This document shows positions 23,602 through 32,829 of a stretch of DNA of 41,403 nt, in pieces. Within the stretch, counting starts at the first letter, position 1; every line of letters starts with the position of its first letter. This stretch comes from an uncultured bacterium (GTDB lineage Bacteria > Cloacimonadota > Cloacimonadia > Cloacimonadales > Cloacimonadaceae), in contig CALGPA010000116.1 in NCBI GenBank assembly GCA_937960795.1, positions 1 through 41,403 of the forward strand. Reading direction: 5' to 3'. Made by a program: the position numbers and the translations under genes. The notes under the pieces were generated by a model, which was not told the DNA's origin, did no database searches, and saw only the letters and a list, made by a program, of their open reading frames with translations.

Positions 23602-24879
23602 TTGAAGCCACATACTTTTCATCAGCGCTTTAGGGTCATGATTCTCACACTGCTATTGAGCCTGATTGCGCTTGGTCTTAGTGCCGAGATCCTGATCCCG
23701 ATGGATCGCACGCAGACAGATCATCTCAAAGCCTACGGAGTAGCCTTCTCCGCTCTGAAAGAAGAGATGGTCGTCAAGTGGCTCCTAAACTATCGTGGGG
23801 GCAGCTTTTTGATGCCTTCATCTCCACAGATCATGGCCATCTGCAATATCCGCGGGGTGCGCTATGAACAGATCGGATCTGCTGATGTGGCTGCCATCAC
23901 TCTGGAGATTCAGGAAGCCAATATGGAGATCATCACGCTCGAAAAAGAGCCCAAGATAGCCGTCTACATCCCGCCCAGCACTCTGCCTTGGGACGATGCG
24001 GTCTCGATTGCTCTGGAATATGCCGAGATTGAGTATGATCGGATCTGGGATGAAGAAGTGCTATCGGGAAAGCTCTCGGATTATGATTGGTTACATCTGC
24101 ATCATGAGGATTTTACGGGGCAATATGGTAAGTTTTACGGCTCCTACCGGCACACTCAGTGGTATCAGGATGACGTTCGGGTAAACGAAGCAATGGCATC
24201 GCGACACGGATATGACAAAGTCTGGCAGCTTAAACATGCTGTGGCAAATCGGATTCGCGACTTTGTAGTGTCCGGTGGATTTCTTTTTGCGATGTGTGCC
24301 GCAACAGACACTATAGATATCGCCTTGGCTGCCAATGGGGTGGACATCGTGGATGCCGCCATCGATGGGGACGGAATTGATCCCATGTATCAGAGTAAGC
24401 TGGATTATGAGCGGACTTTTGCTTTCGAGAATTTTCAGCTGAAAACCAATCCATTTGAGTATGAATTTTCCGATATAGACGCCAGTGATTACAGCAAATT
24501 GCGTGGTGCTGAGGCGGATTACTTTCAGCTCTTTGAGTTTTCCGCGAAGTATGACCCCGTGCCCACCATGCTTACGCAAAATCACACCAATATAATCAAT
24601 GGTTTCATGGGGCAGACCACGTCATTTTTTAAAGACAAGGTGAAAAAGAGCGTCATTATTCTGGCAGAAGTGCCAAATCAGCAAGACGTCAAGTACATTC
24701 ACGGCAATCTCGGCAAAGGCACCTTTACTTTTTACGGCGGACACGATCCTGAAGACTATCAACACATGGTCGGGGATCCCGAGACGATCTTGGATCTGCA
24801 CAAAAACTCTCCGGGATATCGCTTGATACTCAATAACATCCTCTTTCCGGCAGCGGAAAAGAAAGAGCTCAAAACCTAA
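23602..24879 (+). CDS. Secreted protein with class I amidotransferase-like fold
   Basis: A 425-aa exported protein: hydrophobic signal about residues 13-28, likely cut after GLSA. It begins with EILIPMDRTQTDHLKAYG, then WLLNYRGGSFLMP. Cys232 in GGFLFAMCAATDT resembles the nucleophile elbow of class I glutamine-amidotransferase folds, and TFTFYGGHDPEDYQH near the end fits the same fold. From memory, related sequences in Bacteroidetes are sometimes labelled asparagine synthetase B, which the sequence does not support. It is the first gene after a strong promoter and lies 10 bases before an MlaD-like gene, which suggests an envelope job. Catalysis and substrate are unknown. The TTG start is chosen from the RBS; an ATG at 23638 would still keep the signal. 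Confidence 0.85.
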   Translation: MKPHTFHQRFRVMILTLLLSLIALGLSAEILIPMDRTQTDHLKAYGVAFSALKEEMVVKWLLNYRGGSFLMPSSPQIMAICNIRGVRYEQIGSADVAAITLEIQEANMEIITLEKEPKIAVYIPPSTLPWDDAVSIALEYAEIEYDRIWDEEVLSGKLSDYDWLHLHHEDFTGQYGKFYGSYRHTQWYQDDVRVNEAMASRHGYDKVWQLKHAVANRIRDFVVSGGFLFAMCAATDTIDIALAANGVDIVDAAIDGDGIDPMYQSKLDYERTFAFENFQLKTNPFEYEFSDIDASDYSKLRGAEADYFQLFEFSAKYDPVPTMLTQNHTNIINGFMGQTTSFFKDKVKKSVIILAEVPNQQDVKYIHGNLGKGTFTFYGGHDPEDYQHMVGDPETILDLHKNSPGYRLILNNILFPAAEKKELKT

Positions 24880-24889
24880 GGAATCTCTT

Positions 24890-25789
24890 GTGGCAAAATT
24901 TTACAAACACTTGCGCAGCACTAGGATCAAGACAGGGATCTGGACTTTGGCGATCTTTTTGATCCTGATCTTTGGTTACCTCTGGCTTACAAACCGCATG
25001 GATATGCGTGCTCAACAAAATCTTCAGGTGCTTTTTAGCAATGTGATGGGGCTCGAGACCGGAGATAAGATCATGTATCGAGGCATGGAGGCAGGACGAG
25101 TCAAGACTGTCACTCTGCACGATCAAGGCATCCTCGTCTCGGGCAAGATAAGCTCCAATATCCGCGTTCCCCAAGGCAGCAGGTTCTATATTGAGGACAG
25201 CCTGATGGGCTCCAAAAGCCTTAATATCCACCCCGCACAAAGCGATGAGTATCTGGATCTGTCGATGGTGCATCACGGTGATGATCCTTCGGGCATGATG
25301 GATATCATCGCCAAAGCGTCAGACTCGATGGCAAATCTGGACGAGATTCTCTTGCGGCTGAGATCTGAGGGCGGAATCCTTGATCAAGGCCAAAGATTGC
25401 TCTCAGATGCGGGAAGCGCGATGCGCAACGCGGACAGCAGCATCACTCAGCTCAAGGGAGATGTGTCCCGGACGATCGCTCGGGTGGACTCCCTGACCAT
25501 GATGGTGGAGAGCTTTGTGGCATCTGCCGGCGAGCCGCTTGTGGAAAGCATCGCTCTTGCGCCTGCCACGCTTGAGAAAATGAATAGCGCGCTGGATAGC
25601 CTCAGTGTGCTCTCGGGCAAGCTCAATCTCAGCGCGGAAGCTCTTGCACATTCAGAGGGTACTGCCGGCAAGATCCTACATGAAGATGAGCTATATGAAA
25701 GGGTCTTGCAATCCATCGAACGCTTGGATCTGCTGATTGCCGACATCAAGGCAAACCCACGTAAATACATTAAGTTCTCAATATTTTAG
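24890..25789 (+). CDS. MlaD-like MCE-domain protein
   Basis: A 299-aa membrane-anchored MCE protein. There is one helix (about residues 16-33) and an MCE domain (about 40-117, LFSNVMGLETGDKIMYRGMEAGRV). A long helical tail follows with repeated S/L spacing that looks coiled-coil, ending GKILHEDELYERV...DIKANPRKYIKFSIF. MCE proteins form hexameric channels that move lipids between the two membranes, normally with an MlaE permease and MlaF ATPase. Neither is next to it here; the partners are a secreted amidotransferase-fold protein and a barrel fusion. Start GTG at 24890, after AAGGA at 24878-24882. Confidence 0.92.
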   Translation: MAKFYKHLRSTRIKTGIWTLAIFLILIFGYLWLTNRMDMRAQQNLQVLFSNVMGLETGDKIMYRGMEAGRVKTVTLHDQGILVSGKISSNIRVPQGSRFYIEDSLMGSKSLNIHPAQSDEYLDLSMVHHGDDPSGMMDIIAKASDSMANLDEILLRLRSEGGILDQGQRLLSDAGSAMRNADSSITQLKGDVSRTIARVDSLTMMVESFVASAGEPLVESIALAPATLEKMNSALDSLSVLSGKLNLSAEALAHSEGTAGKILHEDELYERVLQSIERLDLLIADIKANPRKYIKFSIF

Positions 25790-25795
25790 GATTTT

Positions 25796-28700
25796 ATGAA
25801 AAAACTACTCTTCGCCATCCTGATCCTGATCTGGGGCATTAGTCATGCTCAGACTTTTGGTAAGAACAAAGTAAACGCCAGTCCCCAGGAGTTTACCGAG
25901 CTCAAAACCTTGCATTTTGACATCTACTACCCGCGAGGAGAGGATGATTTTGGCAAGACGGTCGCCCTGATGGCTGAAGAGATCTACTATTATCTTAAGG
26001 ATGATCTCAAATATCCGGTGCTCTCCAGGATCCCGATCATCTTCTATAGTACAAAAAGTGAGTTTCAGGTCACAAACATCATCTATCCACTTCTTTCTGA
26101 AGGAGTGGGCGGCTTTACGGAAAGCCTGCGCAATCGAGTCGTGGTGCCTTTTGATGGAAGCTATAGCAATCTGGAAAAACTCCTGGCGCATGAGCTGACT
26201 CACGCCTACATCAATGCTCTGGACAATCGCGTCACGAATGCCGTTCAAGCCTTGCGTCCCAGCATGATCCCCTTCTGGTTTACGGAGGGATTGCCGGAGT
26301 TTCTTGCCATCGGCGGGGAAGATGATCACAACAATATGTTCATCTTGGATATGGTGGTCAATGACAATCTACCGAGTTTGGAATACATTGGCGGATATCT
26401 GGCATATCGTCTTGGCGAGAGCTTTCTGACTTGGATAGCGGAAGTCTATGGCCGGGAAAAGGTCAGCGAGTATTTCTATTCTCTGCGCACGATGAATCGG
26501 CTCGATGATGCCACCAAACGGGTCTTTGGCATCAGTTTTGAGGAGCTGGAATCGAGGTGGCGCTATCAATTGAAGAGAGATTATTTCCCCAGCATCAATT
26601 CGCATGATGTTCCCAAGGAAGTCTTTGAAGCGCGTACGGATCATAGAAAAGACGGATCCTACTTCAATTTCTCCCCACGCTTTTCGCCGGATGGCAGCCG
26701 CTATGTCTACTTCTCCAGTGCCAAGGCAAGATTCAGTATTTGGATGGGCGGAACTCACGGCATCAGCAAGCCCAGACGTGTCATCACCGGTGAAGCAAAT
26801 GGGAAGATGGAAGAGTTTTATTATATGCGCAGCTCCCTGAGCTGGTTTCCCGATGGTAAACGGGTGGTCTTTGGAGCTAAGACTTCTCTGGGAGATCGGA
26901 TCCACATCCTCAATGTCGATAGTGGCAAGATCGAAGAGACCATCCGCATCGATGAGTTGGATGCCATCTTTGAGATGGATCTTTCCCCGGATGGCAGATA
27001 TCTGGCGCTGAGCGCACAGAAGGGATTAAAGACGGATATCTTTGTTTATGACCTGAATACGCGCGAGCTGACGCAGCTGACAAACGACAGTTTTTACGAC
27101 GCCCAGCCCCGCTTTTCCGCGGATGGGAAGAGGATCGCCTTTGCCTCTGAGCGAGATGAAAACCCGGATTCGCATCGCTATGGCTACTTTGCCAATATCA
27201 CTTTTGACATCTTTGAATACCGCTTGGATGATCACAGTCTCTGGCAGATCACGCGGGAGAGCTTTGATTGCACACAGCCGATCTATGTGGGCGACACAAA
27301 TCTTTTGGCTTTTGTCTCCACTCGCGATGGCATCCAAAACTATGAACTTATTGATCTGGAGAACAACCGCATCGCTCCCTTGACGAGCGTCCTTGCCGGG
27401 ACTTTTAATGGGGATATCTCGCGGGATACGAACTACATTTTGCTTTCCAATTACTTTGACGGTGCGTGGAATATCTACTTTGACACAAATCCCATCCGTG
27501 AATTGCGCTATCAAGACTATCCGGCACCAGAGCCCTTTGCTTTGGAATATGATCTGTTGGATAGGCTCGACTTTGAGAGGCTCAACCGCTATGGCCCCCG
27601 GGATCGCAAGGTGAAGGTCAAAAGCGGATATCAAGAGCCGGTGCGCAGACCTGTCCTCAGCGGATATGAACCTGTGATTCCGGATACCAATCTCATAGCC
27701 GGCAATTTCGCTTGGGATGAGCGCCCTTCAGAGGATACGCACAATCCGCCGCCCATGCGCAAATACCGTCCGAAATTCGCTTTGGATACCTTCTGGGGTG
27801 GGATGGCATATTCCTCATCCTATGGCGCGGTGGGCACCGTCGAGCTGGGACTCAGCGATCTGATGGGAGATCACGGAATCGGACTCAGCTTCGGCATCAG
27901 CGACAAGCTCAAAGAGACTAACTTCGTCTTCACATATCTCTATCTCAAGCAGCGCGCGGATTGGGGAGCAAGCCTGTTTAATCTCTATGACGAGGCCTAT
28001 TACAGGCTCTATCAACCCACCGGCAATGACTATCTCAGGACCCGTCAGCGGCAGACGGGGGCATACTTTCTGGCAAGATATCCCTTTAGCAGATTCTCGA
28101 GAGTGGAGCTGCATAATATGCTCTATGACTATCATATTCAATGGGATTATCTGCCTAATTCCAATATAAACTCCGGACAGTGGATCAATGATATCGAAAG
28201 CTCTTCGGGGCTTGCCTATGCTCCTGGCTTGAGCTTGGTCTATGACAATGCGCTCTTTGGTGCCACAGGACCGATGTTGGGCTATCGCGCGGAGTATACT
28301 CTGCGCAAGAGCTTTGCCAAGGACGATATGGATTATCTCACAAACTATATAGACTTAAGATCCTATACCCTCTTTAGTCGGCGCTATTCGCTGGCGCTCA
28401 GGGCAAATGGCGGGATCAGCACGGGCTCGAGTCCGGATCGCTTCACTTTGGGCGGATACCACGGCATCCGCGCGCTGAGCTATAACCTCGCCGGCAGCAA
28501 GAAGGCGCTTGCCAGCATGGAGTTGAGATTTCCCATGCTGGACTATATGGCGATGGCATTTCCTCTTCCCTTGGTCCTCAGCGGCATCCGAGGATCTGCA
28601 TATGTGGATGTAGGTGCGGTCTGGGATGATACAGACAAATTCCGCGGAGCCATCAATGGACGTCTGGAAGATGTCAAGCTCGGGTATGGATTTGGTCCCA

Positions 28701-28807
28701 GATTCAACCTCGGTTATTTTGTGCTTAAGCTGGATCTTGCGTGGCTGACCGATCTTAGCAGAATCAGCAAGCCACAGATCTATCTCAGCTTATCAGAAGA
28801 TTTTTAA
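25796..28807 (+). CDS. Gluzincin peptidase, TolB-like propeller and Omp85-type barrel fusion
   Basis: A 1003-aa exported protein with three parts. After a signal peptide (about residues 1-18) comes a peptidase-MA-like zinc metalloprotease domain: HELTHAY (His132, Glu133, His136) and the third ligand Glu164 in WFTEGLPEF. From about residue 290 to 560 there are TolB/WD40-like repeats (FSPRFSPDGSRYVYFSS, MDLSPDGRYLALS, PRFSADGKRIAFAS). From about 660 to the end is a beta-barrel resembling the Omp85/BamA surface-antigen domain (FTLGGYHGIRAL, YVDVGAVWDD), finishing in the aromatic residue of LSLSEDF. It follows the MCE gene by 6 bases. It suggests an outer-membrane pore with a periplasmic propeller and a protease; whether the protease is active is unproven. 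Confidence 0.9.
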   Translation: MKKLLFAILILIWGISHAQTFGKNKVNASPQEFTELKTLHFDIYYPRGEDDFGKTVALMAEEIYYYLKDDLKYPVLSRIPIIFYSTKSEFQVTNIIYPLLSEGVGGFTESLRNRVVVPFDGSYSNLEKLLAHELTHAYINALDNRVTNAVQALRPSMIPFWFTEGLPEFLAIGGEDDHNNMFILDMVVNDNLPSLEYIGGYLAYRLGESFLTWIAEVYGREKVSEYFYSLRTMNRLDDATKRVFGISFEELESRWRYQLKRDYFPSINSHDVPKEVFEARTDHRKDGSYFNFSPRFSPDGSRYVYFSSAKARFSIWMGGTHGISKPRRVITGEANGKMEEFYYMRSSLSWFPDGKRVVFGAKTSLGDRIHILNVDSGKIEETIRIDELDAIFEMDLSPDGRYLALSAQKGLKTDIFVYDLNTRELTQLTNDSFYDAQPRFSADGKRIAFASERDENPDSHRYGYFANITFDIFEYRLDDHSLWQITRESFDCTQPIYVGDTNLLAFVSTRDGIQNYELIDLENNRIAPLTSVLAGTFNGDISRDTNYILLSNYFDGAWNIYFDTNPIRELRYQDYPAPEPFALEYDLLDRLDFERLNRYGPRDRKVKVKSGYQEPVRRPVLSGYEPVIPDTNLIAGNFAWDERPSEDTHNPPPMRKYRPKFALDTFWGGMAYSSSYGAVGTVELGLSDLMGDHGIGLSFGISDKLKETNFVFTYLYLKQRADWGASLFNLYDEAYYRLYQPTGNDYLRTRQRQTGAYFLARYPFSRFSRVELHNMLYDYHIQWDYLPNSNINSGQWINDIESSSGLAYAPGLSLVYDNALFGATGPMLGYRAEYTLRKSFAKDDMDYLTNYIDLRSYTLFSRRYSLALRANGGISTGSSPDRFTLGGYHGIRALSYNLAGSKKALASMELRFPMLDYMAMAFPLPLVLSGIRGSAYVDVGAVWDDTDKFRGAINGRLEDVKLGYGFGPRFNLGYFVLKLDLAWLTDLSRISKPQIYLSLSEDF

Positions 28808-28829
28808 GAAGATTAAATAAGGAGTCACC

Positions 28830-30308
28830 ATGAAAATTGATGTCAGTCGCAAGCTCCCCGAGCATATTGAAAGCTTGGTGTACATTCACCGGGAAGATGA
28901 AGAGATCAAGGACCCGGACGTCCTTGGTGAAGAATTGCTTGAGACCATTGAGTCTTTTTGCAAGCAGGAGAATTTCACTTTCTCCTTGGGCGCAATCAGC
29001 AGCTTTACCAGAATGGTAAATAAGAAGAAACAAGTGATCATCCTTTGCGGAGCCGGCAGGAAAGAACAAGTGGATTCTCACAGCTTACGCAACAATCTGG
29101 GTAATTGCTGGCGCGAAGCTACTCGTCAGAAGGTTCGGCAGACATATCTTGCCTTTGGTTTTGAGACTCAGATCCCGGATGCAGAACTGGGACACTTGAT
29201 CAGCGAATCTGCTCTCCTGAGCACCTATCGGTTTGATAAATACCGCTCAAAAGTAAGCTCGCACGAGATCCAAAGCATCCACCTCATCTATTTTGCCAAG
29301 ACAAACCGTCACCTCAATCGCGGCATCTTAGAAGGCAGAATCTATGCGGAATCCACCATCCTCGCGCGGAATCTGGTGAATGAGCCCGCCAATGTGATGA
29401 ATCCGGAAGCTCTGGCAGATCACGCCAAAAAGGCGGCTTTGCAATATGGCTTCTCGATCGAGATCCACTCCATGGACAAGCTCAAACGCCTCAAAATGGA
29501 GGCCCTGCTTGCCGTCGGAAGAGGCTCCAAAAGCGAACCCAAACTGATCATCATGCGCTACAACGGTATCCCGGATAAGAAGAGCTCAAAGACAGCTATC
29601 ATCGGCAAAGGCCTCACTTTTGATACCGGCGGATACAGCATCAAGCCCACCGACGGAATGATAAATATGAAGAGCGACATGGGCGGCGCTGCTGCCGTGA
29701 TCGGAGCAATGACTGCCATCGCCTCGTTGAAACTCAAGGTAAATGTCGTTGCCATAGTGGCTGCTGCTGAGAACATGATCTCATCCACAGCTTATCGTCC
29801 CGGAGATATCATCACCTCCATGGCAGGCAAGACCATCGAAGTGGTCAACACCGACGCAGAAGGCAGGCTCACCCTCGTCGACGCCATCCACTACGCTCTG
29901 GAAAAGGAAAAAGCAGATCGGGTCTTGGATATAGCAACACTGACCGGCGCGGCAGTGGCGGCATTGGGCAAAGACTATTCCGCCGTGCTTGGTAATGACA
30001 AAGACTGGCTTGCCCTGCTGGGTAAAGCGGCAGACTTTACCGGCGAAAAGATCTGGCAGATGCCTCTGCATCTTCCCTACAAAGATCTCATCCGGTCTGA
30101 GGTCGCTGACATGAAAAACTCCGGAGGACGCCTTGCCGGCTGCATCACCGCAGCTCTTTTCATCCGTGAATTTGTGCAGGACAAACCCTGGATCCACGTG
30201 GATATAGCAGGTGGCGCACTGCGCGACAAGCCTCAAGGAATAGATACATATGGGGCTACAGGTGTGGGAGTTCGCTTGCTCACCAACCTCATTAAGAACA
30301 TGGAATAA
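28830..30308 (+). CDS. pepA: Leucyl aminopeptidase (M17)
   Basis: A 492-aa cytosolic aminopeptidase that needs two metal ions. The M17 blocks are clear: KGLTFDTGGYSIKPTDGM, MKSDMGGAAAVIGAM and the signature NTDAEGRLTLVDA, carrying the metal-binding Asp/Glu and the catalytic Lys and Arg. The N-terminal macro-like domain occupies about residues 1-165. TAAGGAG at 28818-28824 precedes the ATG. It may be co-transcribed with the fusion gene 22 bases upstream, and a terminator-like hairpin follows at 30318-30363. Confidence 0.96.
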   Translation: MKIDVSRKLPEHIESLVYIHREDEEIKDPDVLGEELLETIESFCKQENFTFSLGAISSFTRMVNKKKQVIILCGAGRKEQVDSHSLRNNLGNCWREATRQKVRQTYLAFGFETQIPDAELGHLISESALLSTYRFDKYRSKVSSHEIQSIHLIYFAKTNRHLNRGILEGRIYAESTILARNLVNEPANVMNPEALADHAKKAALQYGFSIEIHSMDKLKRLKMEALLAVGRGSKSEPKLIIMRYNGIPDKKSSKTAIIGKGLTFDTGGYSIKPTDGMINMKSDMGGAAAVIGAMTAIASLKLKVNVVAIVAAAENMISSTAYRPGDIITSMAGKTIEVVNTDAEGRLTLVDAIHYALEKEKADRVLDIATLTGAAVAALGKDYSAVLGNDKDWLALLGKAADFTGEKIWQMPLHLPYKDLIRSEVADMKNSGGRLAGCITAALFIREFVQDKPWIHVDIAGGALRDKPQGIDTYGATGVGVRLLTNLIKNME

Positions 30309-30317
30309 ACTCATTGT

Positions 30318-30363
30318 AGAGCCTTGATCTCAGCTTTTGTAGCTTGATTTCAAGGCTCTTTTT
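30318..30363 (+). terminator. Rho-independent terminator after pepA
   Basis: AGAGCCTTGA (30318-30327) pairs perfectly with TCAAGGCTCT (30350-30359) across a 22-base loop, and a T-tract runs to 30363. It lies only nine bases before the znuA ATG, so it overlaps the znuA ribosome binding site region (GGAG). Confidence 0.7.
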
Positions 30364-30372
30364 GGAGACATT

Positions 30373-31308
30373 ATGAAATATCTGGTCCCACTGATTATTG
30401 TCCTTTTGCTGCTATCAGCATGCAAGACGCCTAAGGCAAATGACGTGCCTGAGCGGCCTTTGATCCTCAGCACCATCTACCCATATGAGCTTCTCATCAG
30501 ACAGATGGTCGGAGATGCTGCCGAGGTTAGGAGCCTGATCCCGCCAAATGCTTCTGTGCACAGTTTTAGCCCAAAGCCTTCTGATCTTACGGATCTGCAT
30601 CGGGCTGATCTGATCGTCTCAAATGGCCTGGGTCTGGAAGCCGTCTTTGCACAGAATCTCGCCGCTATGACAGATAAACACATCATCAGCTCGGAGATGC
30701 TCAAGGACCTGGTCGCGCTGGACTCTTTAAACCAAGTTCGAGACCAGCTCATCCATCACCACCATCATCACCACGATGATGAAGAGCACGAGCATCTGCA
30801 CATCGGCGCAGATCCGCACCTGTGGACATCTCCCACCATGCTGATCAAGCTCAGCATGAAGCTCAAGAATGAACTCATTGAGCGCTTTCCCGATATGGCT
30901 CCTCTGATCAATCACAACTATGCCGAGATTCACGCTCAGCTCACCGCCGTGCATGAGACTATCCTCGAGGAAAGAGCGCAATATGCTGCCCCCGCCTTGG
31001 TCACCTATCACAATAGCTTCCACTACTTTTGTAATGACTATTCGATCAACTATCTGGGCTGGGTGCAAAGCTCTCCGGGGAGAGAGCCTGGCGCTCGGGA
31101 ATTGGCCGAATTGGGCAGAAAGATTCAGGATCACGGCGTGAAGGCCATCTTTATCGAGCCTCAGCAAAACCCCAAATCCGCAGAAGTCCTTGCCCGCGAA
31201 TATGGCATTGAACTGCTTAGCTTGGATCCCCTCGGAGCAAGTCTGGGAGTAAATACAGTGGCAGAATTTATCATGGCAAATTGGCAGACCATGAAGCAGG
31301 CTTTTTGA
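30373..31308 (+). CDS. znuA: Zinc ABC transporter substrate-binding lipoprotein
   Basis: A 311-aa cluster A-I binding protein, lipid-anchored (LSAC, Cys17). It has the zinc-type features: His63 in SVHSFSPKPS, His149 in DPHLW, a later His pair in TYHNSFHYF, and an acidic ligand in SLDPLG. Between them is a long His/Asp/Glu-rich loop (about residues 128-143, seven His in a row), typical of ZnuA rather than of manganese binders. It starts the znuACB operon, ten bases before znuC. A terminator-like hairpin sits directly upstream, so readthrough from pepA or a hidden promoter is needed for expression. I found no recognisable Zur box. Confidence 0.94.
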   Translation: MKYLVPLIIVLLLLSACKTPKANDVPERPLILSTIYPYELLIRQMVGDAAEVRSLIPPNASVHSFSPKPSDLTDLHRADLIVSNGLGLEAVFAQNLAAMTDKHIISSEMLKDLVALDSLNQVRDQLIHHHHHHHDDEEHEHLHIGADPHLWTSPTMLIKLSMKLKNELIERFPDMAPLINHNYAEIHAQLTAVHETILEERAQYAAPALVTYHNSFHYFCNDYSINYLGWVQSSPGREPGARELAELGRKIQDHGVKAIFIEPQQNPKSAEVLAREYGIELLSLDPLGASLGVNTVAEFIMANWQTMKQAF

Positions 31309-31318
31309 GCGACCGACG

Positions 31319-32047
31319 ATGATTAAGATCACGGATCTACAATTCCAGATCGGTGCAAAAAGCATCCTGGAAGACATCAATCTGGAGATCCCCCGAGGAG
31401 TCTTTGCCGCTATCATCGGTCCCAATGGAGCCGGTAAGTCCACCCTGATCAAGCTGCTTTTGGGAACTCTTGACTTCAAGACGGGGAGCATCGAGATCGA
31501 CGGCATCCCCCATAGACAGTGGCTCAAAGATCACAGCTTCGGATATCTCCCCCAACGGGAAGAATATGACCGCTTTTTCCCAGCTACAGCTCTGGATATC
31601 GCGCTGATGGGCATCGCCGGCAATGTACCCTTTGGCAAACGCCTCAGCTCAGCTCATAAGGCGGATGCTCTGGATGCGATGCGCATGTGTGGCATCGAAA
31701 GCAAAGCCAGTGATCTGATCGGAAACCTCTCCGGCGGGGAGTTCCAGCGCTTGCTTCTGGCGCGTGCCATCGTCACAAAAAGCGACTACCTGATCTTGGA
31801 CGAACCGGAAGCGGGGATCGATCGTCCCGGAGTGACCAGCTTCTTCAAGCTGCTCAAACAGCTCAATGAACAAGGCAAGACCATCATCACGGTCTCCCAT
31901 GATCTGCATACTCTCAGTGAGTACTGCAGCTTCCTGATCTGCCTAAATCGTCGCCTGCACTGCCACAACAAGACTGAGCTGGTAAACGCGGAGATCATCC
32001 ACAAAACCTTTGGCGAAGGAGTTCGCCTCATAGACAAGGATTACTGA
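31319..32047 (+). CDS. znuC: Zinc ABC transporter ATPase
   Basis: A 242-aa ABC ATPase that powers zinc import. Walker A GPNGAGKS (34-41), Q-loop in FGYLPQR (Gln79), signature LSGGE (137-141), Walker B YLILDEPEAGID (Asp161, Glu162) and a switch His in TVSHDLH are all intact. It overlaps znuB by one base (stop/start TGATG). Confidence 0.95.
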   Translation: MIKITDLQFQIGAKSILEDINLEIPRGVFAAIIGPNGAGKSTLIKLLLGTLDFKTGSIEIDGIPHRQWLKDHSFGYLPQREEYDRFFPATALDIALMGIAGNVPFGKRLSSAHKADALDAMRMCGIESKASDLIGNLSGGEFQRLLLARAIVTKSDYLILDEPEAGIDRPGVTSFFKLLKQLNEQGKTIITVSHDLHTLSEYCSFLICLNRRLHCHNKTELVNAEIIHKTFGEGVRLIDKDY

Positions 32048-32829
32048 TGCCGAGATTCTTGATTACTGCCATCTTGGGCGCCGTGCTAAGCGGGATATCT
32101 TTGGCGATCTTTGCCCCGTTTGTGACCTTACGCCGCATCTCATACATGGGAGAAGCGCTCTCGCACATTGCCTTTGCCGGGATTGCTCTGGCATTGATAT
32201 CAGGGCTCAATCTCACCTTTGGTGCGTGGATCTTCGTAAGTGGCGTAGCCTTGGGAATCTCTTGGCTTTCCAAAAAGCACAAGCTGCATGAGGCAAATAC
32301 GATCACCATCTTCCTCTCACTTTCCATGGCAATCGGCATCATCCTGATCTCGCTGTCGCAGAACTACAGTTTTGACTTGGCAAGCTATCTCTTTGGCAAT
32401 GTGCTGCTTATTGCGCCATCAGAGCTCTGGGCTTTGGCAGGGCTCAATGTGCTAAACATCTTCTTCATCATCTTCTTTTATAAAGAGCTCTTCTATATGA
32501 GCTACAATGCCGAGATGGCAAAGGTCTTGCGCATCCGCACACAAGCCGTGGACAAGATCTTCTACCTGCTTTTGGCAGCGAACATAGTGCTCAATCTCAA
32601 AAGCGCGGGAATCATCTTGGTCACCGCTCAGTTAATCCTGCCAGCAGTGATCGCCTTCAACCTATGCAAGAGATTGCACTATACCATCATAATCGCGGTG
32701 ATCGCCGCGATTCTCTCAGCTTTGATCGGCTTCGGCATATCTTTTGCGCTCAATTTGCCCACAGGCGCCAGCATCGTCGTGGTGCAAGCCACGCTCTATG
32801 CGCTCAGCTTTGCCTTTAGGAGGGCATAA
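32047..32829 (+). CDS. znuB: Zinc ABC transporter permease
   Basis: A 260-aa permease of the ABC-3 (ZnuB/TroC) type with about eight hydrophobic segments. Family blocks include RRISYMGEALSHIAFAGIAL near the N-terminus and a late GIILVTAQLILPAVIAFNLC. It overlaps znuC by one base, and the epimerase-like gene follows with no gap. Confidence 0.95.
   Translation: MPRFLITAILGAVLSGISLAIFAPFVTLRRISYMGEALSHIAFAGIALALISGLNLTFGAWIFVSGVALGISWLSKKHKLHEANTITIFLSLSMAIGIILISLSQNYSFDLASYLFGNVLLIAPSELWALAGLNVLNIFFIIFFYKELFYMSYNAEMAKVLRIRTQAVDKIFYLLLAANIVLNLKSAGIILVTAQLILPAVIAFNLCKRLHYTIIIAVIAAILSALIGFGISFALNLPTGASIVVVQATLYALSFAFRRA

Noticed and set aside
27026..27634. 202-codon minus-strand ORF
   Set aside because: It is antisense to the propeller region of the fusion gene; its long open frame reflects the codon composition there.
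30309..30372. Zur operator before znuA
   Set aside because: I see no AT-rich palindrome of the Zur type; the only structure is the terminator hairpin.
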